Below, in pieces: positions 16,755 to 25,261 of a stretch of 64,000 nucleotides of DNA. The position numbers and the translations under genes are program-made. The notes beneath the pieces are model-generated. The model saw nothing but the letters and a program-made list of their open reading frames with translations. It did no database searches and had not been told where the DNA came from. Position 1 is the first letter of the stretch; each line of letters opens with the position of its first letter. The stretch comes from Kitasatospora sp. NA04385 (GTDB lineage: Bacteria; Actinomycetota; Actinomycetes; Streptomycetales; Streptomycetaceae). The stretch spans positions 4,731,200 to 4,795,199 of the forward strand of contig NZ_CP054919.1 of assembly GCF_013364235.1 (NCBI RefSeq), written 5' to 3'.

Positions 16755-18467
16755 TCAGCCCTTGTTGCCGACCGCCAGGACCCGGGAGACCGCCGGGCCG
16801 GCGGCCGCGGAGCCGTGGCCGCCGCCCTCGACCTCGGCGGCCACCGCGAGGTTGCCGGAGTAGGCGGTGAACCAGGAGTTCGCGTTCGGGCTGGTGTCGA
16901 CCTCGGCGGTGCCGGTCTTCGCACCGGAGCCGGCCGGCAGCGCGGGCGAGACCTCGGAGGCGGTGCCGGACTGGACGGTCTTCACCATCAGCGACCGCAG
17001 GCTGCCGAGGACGTCGGGGGAGAGGTTGCGGGCGGCCTTCGCCTGCTCCAGGCCGGGGATCAGGATCGGCTGGTGGAACACGCCGGACTGCACGGTCGCC
17101 GCGACGGACGCCATCGCGAGCGGGTTGGTGCGGATCTTGCCCTGGCCGATGAACTCGCTCGCCGCGCCGGCCATGTTGCCCTCGACCGGGACCTCGGTGT
17201 CGAAGTTGGACAGGCCGGTGTGCCAGACCAGGCCGAGCCCGAACACGTCCTTGGCGATCGCGGGCAGGCTGCCCGGCTTGAGGACGTCCTTGCCCTTCTC
17301 GATGAAGGAGGTGTTGCAGGAGTGGATGAACGCGTCGGTGAGCGTGTAGTCCGGGTGCGCGCCGGGCTCGTCGTTGGAGACCGACTTGCCGGTGACCATG
17401 GTGGTCTCCGGGCAGGGCATCCCGGTGGTGGGGGTGACCCCGGCCTCCAGCAGGGCCGCCGAGGTGAGCACCTTCATGGTCGAGCCGGGTGCGGTGGCGC
17501 CGGAGAAGGCCCGGTTCTGGCCGGTGGAGGGCGAGAACGCGTACGCCAGGATGTTACCGCTGCTGGGCTCGATCGCCACCAGCGAGGCGGGCTTGCCGCC
17601 CTGCGCGGCGACCTGCTGCTCGGCGGCGCCCTGCAGGTCCGCGTCCAGGGTGAGCTTGAGGTTGGGGACGGGCTTGGGCTCCTTGACGGTGAACAGCTTC
17701 TCGTCGGTGGCCTTGCCGCCCGCGGACGCCGGGGTGGAGATCACCACCCCGCTGCCCGCGTTCGCCGGGTCGCCGTCCTGCGGGGCCGCGCTCTTGAGCT
17801 GGTTGAGCAGGCCGACCAGCGAGGGGTAGCCGCCGAGCGGCTTGCCCTTGCGGTCGGTGACGGCGGCCGGGGCCGCGTAGAGCGGCTTGACCGTGATGGT
17901 CTCGCCCGCGTCCAGCTTGGGGTGGATGACGCTGGGGGCCCAGTGGACGGCGGCGGTGCCGTCGCTCATCTTCACCACGCCGAGGACGCCGTCGTAGTTC
18001 CAGGGGGTGCCGGTGTCGGCGAACTCCAGCGAGGCCTTGAAGCCCTCCAGCACGCCGGTGGGCGCCGGGCTGCCGGTGGCCGACGCGGACGCCTGGGCGG
18101 AGGCCGACGCGCTCGCGGACTTGGCCGCGGCGGGGCTCGGCGCGGTGGTCGGGCCGCCCGCCGTGAGGTGCACGGCGCTCGGCTTCACCCCGTCCTGGAA
18201 GGCCTGCAGCGCGGCCTGCGCCTTGTCCGGGTCGTCGGTGAGCTTGGCGGCCCCGTACAGGTCGCCCTTGGCCCAGGCGTCCAGGAAGGCCTTGGCGCCG
18301 GACGCGGCGAGCTCCGGGCCGGGGGGCTCGGCGACCACGGTGCGCGGCTTCTTCGCCCCGTCCTTGCCGGAGTCGCCCCCGGAGACGAGTGCGTACGCCC
18401 CGTACCCGCCGCCGAGGAGCACCGCAGCGGCGATGACGGAGACGCCGATCTTCGCGCCCTTGTTCAC
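16755..18467 (-). CDS. Penicillin-binding protein with MecA_N/NTF2-like domain
   Basis: The 570-residue protein has an N-terminal signal anchor (about 7-28), an NTF2-like MecA_N domain (about 52-165, split by a Ser/Ala-rich insert near 107-137), a dimerisation region and a transpeptidase domain with S329-T-M-K332, S383-C-N385 and K517-T-G519. It is a class B PBP acting outside the membrane. The start is GTG at 18467 after GGGGGAC. A likely ECF-sigma promoter and a strong leader hairpin precede it. The neighbouring pmt gene is on the same strand upstream. From memory, Streptomyces also place PBP genes beside pmt. Confidence 0.93.
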   Translation of the reverse strand: MNKGAKIGVSVIAAAVLLGGGYGAYALVSGGDSGKDGAKKPRTVVAEPPGPELAASGAKAFLDAWAKGDLYGAAKLTDDPDKAQAALQAFQDGVKPSAVHLTAGGPTTAPSPAAAKSASASASAQASASATGSPAPTGVLEGFKASLEFADTGTPWNYDGVLGVVKMSDGTAAVHWAPSVIHPKLDAGETITVKPLYAAPAAVTDRKGKPLGGYPSLVGLLNQLKSAAPQDGDPANAGSGVVISTPASAGGKATDEKLFTVKEPKPVPNLKLTLDADLQGAAEQQVAAQGGKPASLVAIEPSSGNILAYAFSPSTGQNRAFSGATAPGSTMKVLTSAALLEAGVTPTTGMPCPETTMVTGKSVSNDEPGAHPDYTLTDAFIHSCNTSFIEKGKDVLKPGSLPAIAKDVFGLGLVWHTGLSNFDTEVPVEGNMAGAASEFIGQGKIRTNPLAMASVAATVQSGVFHQPILIPGLEQAKAARNLSPDVLGSLRSLMVKTVQSGTASEVSPALPAGSGAKTGTAEVDTSPNANSWFTAYSGNLAVAAEVEGGGHGSAAAGPAVSRVLAVGNKG

Positions 18468-18484
18468 GTCGAGTCCCCCATGGA

Positions 18485-18519
18485 GTGTCGTGGCCGTCGT
18501 AGTTCAGCGGCCACGACAC
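18485..18519 (-). promoter_or_regulatory. Leader hairpin before the PBP gene
   Basis: A perfect 12-bp inverted repeat (GTGTCGTGGCCG at 18485-18496 with 18508-18519) and an 11-nt loop end 17 bp upstream of the GTG start. In the mRNA it sits just before the ribosome site, so it could control translation. As DNA it could be an operator. Confidence 0.55.
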
Positions 18520-18544
18520 CATAGGCAGACGTCTTCCGTGCACT

Positions 18545-18574
18545 CACGACACGGAACCCTTTTGTGACAGTTCC
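18545..18574 (-). promoter_or_regulatory. Possible ECF sigma (sigma-E type) promoter of the PBP gene
   Basis: On the minus strand GGAACTG (18568-18574) is followed after 17 bp by GTCGTG (18545-18550). This resembles the GGAAC/GTC pattern of the Streptomyces cell-envelope sigma factor SigE. Transcription would start near 18538, about 70 bases before the start codon. A second inverted repeat, TTCCGTG/CACGGAA (18534-18556), overlaps the -10 end. Confidence 0.4.
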
Positions 18575-18609
18575 GGTACACGTGATCGGCCCGGCGGCGG
18601 CCGGGCCCG

Positions 18610-20370
18610 CTAGATCCAGCTGTCGAGCCACATCCGGGCCCGCCAGTCGTCCATCGGGATCGTCTGGCCGGTGTAGATCGGGTAGAAGTACAGGAAGTTC
18701 CACATGATCGCGACGACCAGCAGCCCGGCGCCGGTGGCGCCGGCGAGCCTGCGGTCGGGCGAGGCGTCGGCGCGGCCCAGCATCGCGCCGATCATCATGG
18801 TCACCGCGAGCACCAGGAACGGGACGAAGCACACCGCGTAGAACAGGAAGATCGTCCGGGCCTGGTAGTTGAACCAGGGCAGGTAGCCGGCGGCCAGCGC
18901 GCACAGGATCGCCCCGGCCCGCCAGTCGCGGCGCATCACCCAGCGGTACAGGCAGTAGATCAGCGCGACGATGCCCGCCCACCACAGGAACGGGGTGCCG
19001 ATGGCGAGCACCTCGCGGGCGCACTCGGTGGTGGTGCAGCCGGCCTGGCCGTTCTTCGGTGACTCGTAGAAGAACGAGACCGGGCGGCCGACCAGCAGCC
19101 AGCTCCACGGGTTGGACTGGTAGGTGTGCGGGTCGTGCAGGTTGACGTTGAAGTGCCAGATCTCGTGGTGGTAGTGCCACAGGCTGCGGGCCCAGTCCGG
19201 CATCCAGCCCCAGGTGTCACTGGGGTTGTTGGCCGCCCAGTCGCGCAGGTAGCCGCCCTTGCCGGGCGCGGGGGAGGAGACGATCCAGCCGGTCCAGGTC
19301 AGCAGGTAGGTGACGCCGGCGGTCAGGCCGACCGACACCGCGGACCAGGCGAAGTCCCACAGGCCGCGCAGGTTGCGGCGGCTGCCCGCCAGCCGGCGGG
19401 CCGAGGAGTCCCAGAACCCGGCGAGCAGGACCAGGGCGAGGACCGCCGGGGCGCCGCTCCACTTGGTGCCGGTCATCAGGCCCAGGCAGACCGCCGAGGC
19501 GATCCGGTAGGGCCGCCGGCCCAGGTGCCACCAGTCGGCGCCCGCGCCCCGCGCCAGCCGCTCGGCGATCAGGGCGCGGCTCCTGTCCCGGTCGACCAGC
19601 AGCAGCCCGAACGCGGCCAGGAACCAGAACATCACCACCAGGTCGAGGATCGAGGTGCGGCTGAGCACGAAGTGCAGCCCGTCCACCGACAGCAGCAGGC
19701 CGGCCACGCACCCCAGCAGGGTCGAGCGGAACATCCGGCGGGCGATCCGGGCCAGCATCAGCACCGAGAGGGTGCCGAGCACGGCCACCATGAAGCGCCA
19801 GCCGTACGGGTTCATGCCGAAGAAGTACTCGCCCAGGCCGATGATCCACTTGCCGACCGGCGGGTGCACCACGAACGCCGCGGTGTCGCTCGGCGACACC
19901 ACCGGGTTGGGCGCGGTGATCAGGCCGTTGGCGTCGCCGGGCCAGTTCGCCTCGTAGCCTCGGTCCCAGAGCGTGTACGCGTCCTTGGCGTAGTACGTCT
20001 CGTCGAAGATCAGCGCGTGCGGGCTGCCGAGGTTGGCGAAGCGCAGCACGCCGGCGAAGACCGCGACGCCGACCGGCCCGAGCCAGCCGGCCCACCGGCA
20101 CAGCCAGGACCACAGCGGGGCGGGCAGCCGGACGCCGAACCTGGCGAGCACCGGGGAGGGCTCGACGACCGCGGGCGTGACCCCCGGGCCGTCCGGCATC
20201 GGCGGCACCAACTGCTCGGCCGCGGAAGCGCGTTGCCGCTCCCGGTAGCCGACGCCGGACAGTGCGCGGGCCCATCGGGAGGCCGGTTCGGGCTCCGCGC
20301 GCGGCGCCGGAACGGCGGCCGGGTCGGCCGGTTCCAGCACGGTCACGCCGCCCCGCTCAGGGTGGTCCAT
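18610..20370 (-). CDS. pmt: Protein O-mannosyltransferase (Pmt, GT39)
   Basis: The 586-residue polytopic protein transfers mannose from a polyprenyl phosphate carrier to secreted proteins. It has the PMT features: acidic loop motif IFDETYYAKDAYTLW, VVHPPVGKWIIGLGEYFFG, many C-terminal helices and the typical end WLDSWI. I chose the ATG at 20370 because GGAGAG lies six bases upstream. Two other in-frame starts (20382 and a GTG at 20427) lack ribosome sites. It is divergent from rsmI across about 140 bp. Confidence 0.93.
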   Translation of the reverse strand: MDHPERGGVTVLEPADPAAVPAPRAEPEPASRWARALSGVGYRERQRASAAEQLVPPMPDGPGVTPAVVEPSPVLARFGVRLPAPLWSWLCRWAGWLGPVGVAVFAGVLRFANLGSPHALIFDETYYAKDAYTLWDRGYEANWPGDANGLITAPNPVVSPSDTAAFVVHPPVGKWIIGLGEYFFGMNPYGWRFMVAVLGTLSVLMLARIARRMFRSTLLGCVAGLLLSVDGLHFVLSRTSILDLVVMFWFLAAFGLLLVDRDRSRALIAERLARGAGADWWHLGRRPYRIASAVCLGLMTGTKWSGAPAVLALVLLAGFWDSSARRLAGSRRNLRGLWDFAWSAVSVGLTAGVTYLLTWTGWIVSSPAPGKGGYLRDWAANNPSDTWGWMPDWARSLWHYHHEIWHFNVNLHDPHTYQSNPWSWLLVGRPVSFFYESPKNGQAGCTTTECAREVLAIGTPFLWWAGIVALIYCLYRWVMRRDWRAGAILCALAAGYLPWFNYQARTIFLFYAVCFVPFLVLAVTMMIGAMLGRADASPDRRLAGATGAGLLVVAIMWNFLYFYPIYTGQTIPMDDWRARMWLDSWI

Positions 20371-20507
20371 ACCACTCTCCATGTCGCCGTTCACGGGCCA
20401 CATCGTAGGGGCAATGGCTGAAGTCACAAGGGGTCCCCGACCCTCGCTCGCCCCCGCACCCGCTCCACCAGCCCCGGGCCGGCCGCCGGTAGGGGAGGAT
20501 GGTGCCC

Positions 20508-21353
20508 GTGACTGGTGTTCTCGTACTGGCAGGTACCCCCATCGGCGACGTCGAGGACGCGCCGCCCCGGCTGCGCGCCGAGCTCGCCGGGGCCGACGTC
20601 ATCGCGGCCGAGGACACCCGGCGGCTGCGCCGGCTGACCCAGGCGCTGGGCGTCGTGCCCGCCGGCCGGGTGGTGTCCTACTTCGAGGGCAACGAGGTGG
20701 CCCGCACGCCCGAGCTGGTGGCCGCGCTGCAGGACGGCTCCCGGGTGCTGCTGGTCACCGACGCGGGCATGCCCTCGGTCTCCGACCCCGGCTACCGGCT
20801 GGTGGACGCCGCCGTCGCGGCCGGGATCAAGGTCACCGCGGTGCCCGGCCCGTCCGCGGTGCTGACCGCGCTGGCGCTGTCCGCGCTGCCGGTGGACCGC
20901 TTCACCTTCGAGGGCTTCCTGCCGCGCAAGGCCGGCGACCGCGCCCGGCAGCTCGCCCAGGTCGCCGCCGAGCCGCGCACCATGGTGTTCTTCGAGGCCC
21001 CGCACCGGATCGCCGAGACGCTGGAGGCGATGGCCGCCGCGTTCGGCGCCGACCGCCCCGCCGCGGTCTGCCGGGAGCTGACCAAGACCTACGAGGAGGT
21101 CAGGCGCGGCCCGCTGGGCGAGCTGGCCGCCTGGGCCGCGGACGGCGTCCGGGGCGAGATCACCGTGGTGGTGGCCGGTGCCCCGCCCGCCGCGCCCGAG
21201 GAGGTCGGCCCGGCCGAGCTGGCCCGCAGGGTGGCCGTCCGGGAGGAGGCCGGGGAGCGCCGCAAGGAGGCCATCGCCGCGGTCGCCGCCGAGCTGGGCC
21301 TGCGCAAGTCGGTGGTGTTCGACGCGGTGGTGGCGGCCAAGCACGCGCCCTGA
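20508..21353 (+). CDS. rsmI: 16S rRNA (cytidine-1402 2'-O)-methyltransferase
   Basis: The 281-residue protein belongs to the tetrapyrrole-methylase (class III) fold. Its motifs are LAGTPIGDVEDAPPR at the N-terminus, AEDTRRL, VTDAGMPSVSDPGY and PGPSAVLTAL, which mark RsmI. It methylates the ribose of C1402 in the small-subunit decoding site, using SAM. I prefer GTG at 20508 because AGGGGAGG (20491-20498) is correctly spaced for it. The ATG at 20499 directly abuts that sequence. A run of codons for Glu/Arg/Lys follows near the C-terminus, usual for the family. Confidence 0.95.
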   Translation: MTGVLVLAGTPIGDVEDAPPRLRAELAGADVIAAEDTRRLRRLTQALGVVPAGRVVSYFEGNEVARTPELVAALQDGSRVLLVTDAGMPSVSDPGYRLVDAAVAAGIKVTAVPGPSAVLTALALSALPVDRFTFEGFLPRKAGDRARQLAQVAAEPRTMVFFEAPHRIAETLEAMAAAFGADRPAAVCRELTKTYEEVRRGPLGELAAWAADGVRGEITVVVAGAPPAAPEEVGPAELARRVAVREEAGERRKEAIAAVAAELGLRKSVVFDAVVAAKHAP

Positions 21354-21644
21354 CCGCCGCCGGGCCGAGCCCGGCGCCCCGCCCGGCCCGCCCGGCCCGC
21401 CCCGCTCCGGCGCTCTCCGGTGCTCCCGGAGCGTCACCGTCCGTGCCGTACGTTGATCGGTTTGTATGGCAATGGCCGGAATCGCGCGTACGTTGGAATG
21501 AGCACCCCAGCGGAGGGCCAATTCGGGACCAAGACTTGGCAAGCCGGGCATCGGACGGACCCTCCCGGGCATTCCCTGGGATGGAACAACCCGCACCCGG
21601 CCGGAAGGACCGGGCGACGGGCTCCGAGCGAAGCGAGGTGGCGC

Positions 21645-22061
21645 ATGAGCGACACGATCGACAGCCCCCGGAACGGCGGAGCACCCAGCGGCCTCGGCAC
21701 GACCAGCCGTCCCGCCCCCGTGCAGACGGTCCACGAGGCGTACTCCTTCGCCTGCCTCAACTGCGGCTACGGCTGGGAGCAGGCGTACGACATCGAGCAC
21801 CACACGGCCAGGGACGGCCGCACCGTCGTCGAGTACACGGCGAACGGCGTCCGGGTCCCCTCCCCGCTGCGGGAGCTGGTCTGCCCCGGCTGCGGCGGCG
21901 AGCGGGTCCGGATCATGCGGGCCGGCCGGGTGGCCGGCGTGGCCGCCGTCATGCATAAGGGATCCGGGTACGCGCCCAGCGCGGAGCCGGAGGGGCCGCC
22001 GGAGCCCGCCCGGATGCGGGCCCGCCGCCGCTGGCTGGCCTGGCTGCGCCGCACCGGCTGA
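21645..22061 (+). CDS. Zinc-ribbon protein, unknown function
   Basis: The 138-residue protein has two CxxC pairs, C-L-N-C in SFACLNCGYGWEQ and C-P-G-C in LVCPGCGGERV, about 45 residues apart. These form a single zinc-ribbon-like site. The N-terminus is disordered and the C-terminus is very basic (RMRARRRWLAWLRR), compatible with nucleic-acid or ribosome contact. The ATG follows GCGAGGTG. It sits between rsmI and metG. The 290-bp gap upstream carries two copies of CGTACGTTG (21447 and 21487) around an AT-richer patch that probably holds the promoter. Confidence 0.78.
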   Translation: MSDTIDSPRNGGAPSGLGTTSRPAPVQTVHEAYSFACLNCGYGWEQAYDIEHHTARDGRTVVEYTANGVRVPSPLRELVCPGCGGERVRIMRAGRVAGVAAVMHKGSGYAPSAEPEGPPEPARMRARRRWLAWLRRTG

Positions 22062-22135
22062 CCCCGGCCCGGCCCGGGCCGACCCCGTCGGGGCCGGTCC
22101 GGCCGGGAACGGCCCGGCCACTAGGATTCCGGGGT

Positions 22136-23737
22136 ATGGCGGCCTTGGAAGAGCACACCGGTACCGGCGCGTACTACGTCACCACCCCGATCTACTACGT
22201 GAACGACCGGCCGCACCTGGGCCACGCGTACACCACGGTCGCGGGTGACGTGCTGACCCGCTGGCACCGCCAGCGCGGCGAGGACGTCTGGTACCTCACC
22301 GGCACCGACGAGCACGGCCAGAAGATCCTGCGCACCGCCGAGGCCAACGGCGTCACCCCGCAGGAGTGGTGCGACCGGCTGGTCGAGGAGGCCTGGAAGC
22401 CGCTCTGGGAGCACCTGCGGATCGCCAACGACGACTTCATCCGCACCACCGAGGCCCGGCACACCGACCGGGTGCGGGAGTTCGTCCAGGACCTCTACGA
22501 CAAGGGCGAGATCTACCGGGGCAGCTACACCGGCCCGTACTGCGTCGGCTGCGAGGAGTACAAGCTCCCCGGCGAACTGCTGCCCGGCGCCACCGACGAG
22601 GAGAAGCTCTGCCCCGTCCACCGGCGCCCGGTCGAGTGGCTGGAGGAGGAGAACTACTTCTTCCGGCTCTCCGCGTACGGCCCGAAGCTGCTGGAGTTCT
22701 ACGCCGCCCACCCGGACTTCATCCAGCCCGCCACCGCCCGCAACGAGGTGCTGCGCTTCGTCGAGCAGGACCTCAAGGACCTGTCGATCTCCCGCTCCAC
22801 CTTCGACTGGGGCGTCCCGCTGCCCTGGGACGACAAACACGTCCTGTACGTGTGGGTCGACGCCCTGCAGAACTACATCACCGCGGCCGGCTACGGCACC
22901 GACCCCGAGCGCTTCGCCCGGCTCTGGCCCGCCTCCGTGCACCTGGTCGGCAAGGACATCCTGCGCTTCCACGCCGTCATCTGGCCCGCCATGCTGATGG
23001 CCGCCGGACTGCCGCTGCCGCGCCGGGTGGTCGCCAACGGCTGGCTGATGGTCGGCGGCGAGAAGATGAGCAAGTCCAACCTCACCGGCATCGCGCCCAC
23101 CGACCTGACCTCGCACTTCGGCGTCGACGCGTACCGCTACTACTTCCTGCGGGCCATCCCGTTCGGCACCGACGGGTCGTTCTCCTGGGAGGACTTCACC
23201 GCCCGCTACACCTCCGAACTCGCCAACGACTTCGGCAACCTGGCCTCCCGGGTCGCCGCGATGGTCGGCAAGTACTTCGACGGTGCGCTCCCCGCCGCCA
23301 CCGCGCACGGGCCCGCCGAACAGGCCGTCGCCGACGCGCTGGTGCGGGCCACCGCCGAGGCGGACCGGAAGATCGGCGAGGAGCTCGACTTCGCGGGCGG
23401 CATCGCCGCCGTCTTCGAGTTCGTCAAGCTGGTCAACGGCTACCTCACCGAGCAGGAGCCCTGGAAGGTCGCCAAGTCCCCCGACGGGCGGGACCGGCTC
23501 GCCACGATCCTGTACACCGCCGCCGAGGCGCTGCGGGCCACCGCCGTCCTGCTCAACCCGGTGATGCCGGACTCCGCGGCCGAGCTCTGGGCCTCGCTCG
23601 GCGCCGGGCCCGCGCTCGGCGCGCTCGCCGACCAGCCGATCGCCACCGTCGCCGACTGGGGCCGGCTGCCCGCCGGAGCCACCGTCACCAAGGGCCGGAT
23701 CCTGTTCCCCCGACTCGAAGAGAAGGCAGCCTCCTGA
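22136..23737 (+). CDS. metG: Methionyl-tRNA synthetase
   Basis: This 533-residue class I synthetase charges tRNA-Met. It has the HIGH-type motif in YVNDRPHLGHAY (about 22-26), a zinc-binding insert (YCVGCEE with CPVHRR) and KMSKS in GGEKMSKSNL (about 308-312). It lacks the C-terminal tRNA-binding extension of the long form, which is normal for actinomycetes. The stop TGA overlaps the ATG of tatD by one base (TGATG), so the two are coupled. Confidence 0.97.
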   Translation: MAALEEHTGTGAYYVTTPIYYVNDRPHLGHAYTTVAGDVLTRWHRQRGEDVWYLTGTDEHGQKILRTAEANGVTPQEWCDRLVEEAWKPLWEHLRIANDDFIRTTEARHTDRVREFVQDLYDKGEIYRGSYTGPYCVGCEEYKLPGELLPGATDEEKLCPVHRRPVEWLEEENYFFRLSAYGPKLLEFYAAHPDFIQPATARNEVLRFVEQDLKDLSISRSTFDWGVPLPWDDKHVLYVWVDALQNYITAAGYGTDPERFARLWPASVHLVGKDILRFHAVIWPAMLMAAGLPLPRRVVANGWLMVGGEKMSKSNLTGIAPTDLTSHFGVDAYRYYFLRAIPFGTDGSFSWEDFTARYTSELANDFGNLASRVAAMVGKYFDGALPAATAHGPAEQAVADALVRATAEADRKIGEELDFAGGIAAVFEFVKLVNGYLTEQEPWKVAKSPDGRDRLATILYTAAEALRATAVLLNPVMPDSAAELWASLGAGPALGALADQPIATVADWGRLPAGATVTKGRILFPRLEEKAAS

Positions 23738-24615
23738 TGGCCGGCAAGAAGGAACAGGACCGCACCCCGCCGCCGCTCCCCGAGCCGCTCGCGGTCCCCG
23801 TCGCCGACTCGCACACCCACCTCGACATGCAGTCCGGCACCCCCGCCGAGGGCCTGGCCCGGGCCGCCTCGGTCGGCGTCACCACCGTCGTCCAGGTCGG
23901 CTGCGACGTACCCGGCTCGCGGTGGGCCGCCGACCTCGCCGCCCAGTACGAGCAGGTGCACGCCGCCGTCGCCCTGCATCCCAACGAGGCGCCCCGGATC
24001 TTCCTCGGCGACCCCGACGGCTGGTCCGGGCAGCGCCGCGCGCCCGGCGGCCACGCGGCCCTGGAGGAGGCCCTCGCCGAGATCGACCGTCTCGCCGCCC
24101 TCCCGCACGTCCTGGCCGTCGGCGAGACCGGACTCGACTACTTCCGCACCGGCCCCGAAGGCGTCGACCTGCAGAAGGAGTCCTTCCGCTGCCATATCGA
24201 GATCGCCAAGCGCCACGGCAAGGCCCTGGTCATCCACGACCGCGACGCCCACCAGGACGTCATCGACCTCCTGCTCGAAGAGGGCGCCCCCGAGCGCACC
24301 GTCTTCCACTGCTACTCCGGCGACGCCGCGATGGCCCGCACCTGCGCCGAACACGGCTGGTACCTCTCCTTCGCCGGCCCCGTCACCTACAAGGCCAACC
24401 ACGCCCTGCGCGAGGCCCTCACCGCCACCCCCCTCGACCGCGTCCTGGTCGAGACCGACGCCCCCTTCCTCACCCCCCACCCCTACCGCGGCCGCCCCAA
24501 CGCCCCCTACCTCATCCCGGTCACCCTGCGCGCGATGGCCGAGCACCTGGCGCTCGGCGAAGACGAGTTGGCCACGGCGATCGCGGCGAACACCGCACGC
24601 GCCTTCGGCTACTGA
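23737..24615 (+). CDS. tatD: TatD family metal-dependent hydrolase/DNase
   Basis: The 292-residue TIM-barrel protein has the amidohydrolase-type metal ligands of TatD: HTH in DSHTHLD, the bridging Glu in AVGETGLDYF, His in LVIHDRDAH, His in VFHCYSGD and Asp in LVETDAPFL. TatD proteins are 3'-5' exonucleases involved in DNA repair or turnover. It is translated from an ATG sharing one base with the metG stop. The next gene, where many actinomycetes carry rpfB, is a Uma2-type gene instead. Confidence 0.93.
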   Translation: MAGKKEQDRTPPPLPEPLAVPVADSHTHLDMQSGTPAEGLARAASVGVTTVVQVGCDVPGSRWAADLAAQYEQVHAAVALHPNEAPRIFLGDPDGWSGQRRAPGGHAALEEALAEIDRLAALPHVLAVGETGLDYFRTGPEGVDLQKESFRCHIEIAKRHGKALVIHDRDAHQDVIDLLLEEGAPERTVFHCYSGDAAMARTCAEHGWYLSFAGPVTYKANHALREALTATPLDRVLVETDAPFLTPHPYRGRPNAPYLIPVTLRAMAEHLALGEDELATAIAANTARAFGY

Positions 24616-24669
24616 CCGCACCCGGACGGCGGGTGCGCTCGTTAGCATGGAGGCAGTGAGGAGGCTGAG

Positions 24670-25245
24670 ATGACCGCCGAACCGATCGACTGGATGCGCC
24701 CGCCCTCCAACGGCTGGACGTACGACCAGCTCAACGTGATCGATCTGCCGTTCAAATGGGAACTGGTGGACGGAGCGATCGTGGTCCGTGGGCAGACGAA
24801 GTGGTGGCATGACCGGGTACGGAACGAGCTGTACTCGGCGCTTCGCGGGGCTCGGGTCGAGCCCTATGTCGCGGATGCCGAGAGGTGCGTTCTGTTCGAC
24901 GAGTACACCGTCCTCCTGCCTGACGTCGTCGTCTTCGACAAGACCGGCTTGAACGTATTCGAGCTGGAGTGCACTCCGCCCGAGTCGGTCGTCCTGGCCG
25001 TTGAGGTGGTGTCACCCGGCTCACGTGTCATGGACCGCTTCAGCAAGCCCGGAATGTACGCCGAGAAGGGCATTCCTTCCTACTGGCGTGTCGAGCGCGG
25101 TGACGACGACCTGCCCGTCGTCCACGAGTTCCGGCGTGACGAGTTGCAGGGCGTCTACCTCCCCGTCGCCGTGCACGAGGGACTGCTCCGCACCGAGCTG
25201 CCGTTCCCCGTCGAGATCGATCTCAAGCAGTTGGTCGAGCTCTGA
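24670..25245 (+). CDS. Uma2 family (DUF820) PD-(D/E)XK nuclease-like protein
   Basis: The 191-residue protein shows the Uma2 signature: LPDVVVFD, then LAVEVVSPGSRVMDRFSKPGMYA and the strand IPSYWRVE. These supply the Asp, Glu and Lys residues of a restriction-endonuclease-like fold. The biological role of these proteins is unknown, and they are common in multiple copies in actinobacteria. Codon use is visibly less G/C-biased than its neighbours (more GAT, GTT, CAT, TTG), so it may be a later arrival. It sits between tatD and rsmA with short spacers. The ATG follows GTGAGGAGGCTGAG. Confidence 0.88.
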   Translation: MTAEPIDWMRPPSNGWTYDQLNVIDLPFKWELVDGAIVVRGQTKWWHDRVRNELYSALRGARVEPYVADAERCVLFDEYTVLLPDVVVFDKTGLNVFELECTPPESVVLAVEVVSPGSRVMDRFSKPGMYAEKGIPSYWRVERGDDDLPVVHEFRRDELQGVYLPVAVHEGLLRTELPFPVEIDLKQLVEL

Positions 25246-25261
25246 CCCGTATCCTTGGCGG

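Noticed and set aside
20371..20427. Longer start for Pmt
   Set aside because: The upstream GTG and ATG lack ribosome sites, while GGAGAG is well placed for the ATG at 20370.
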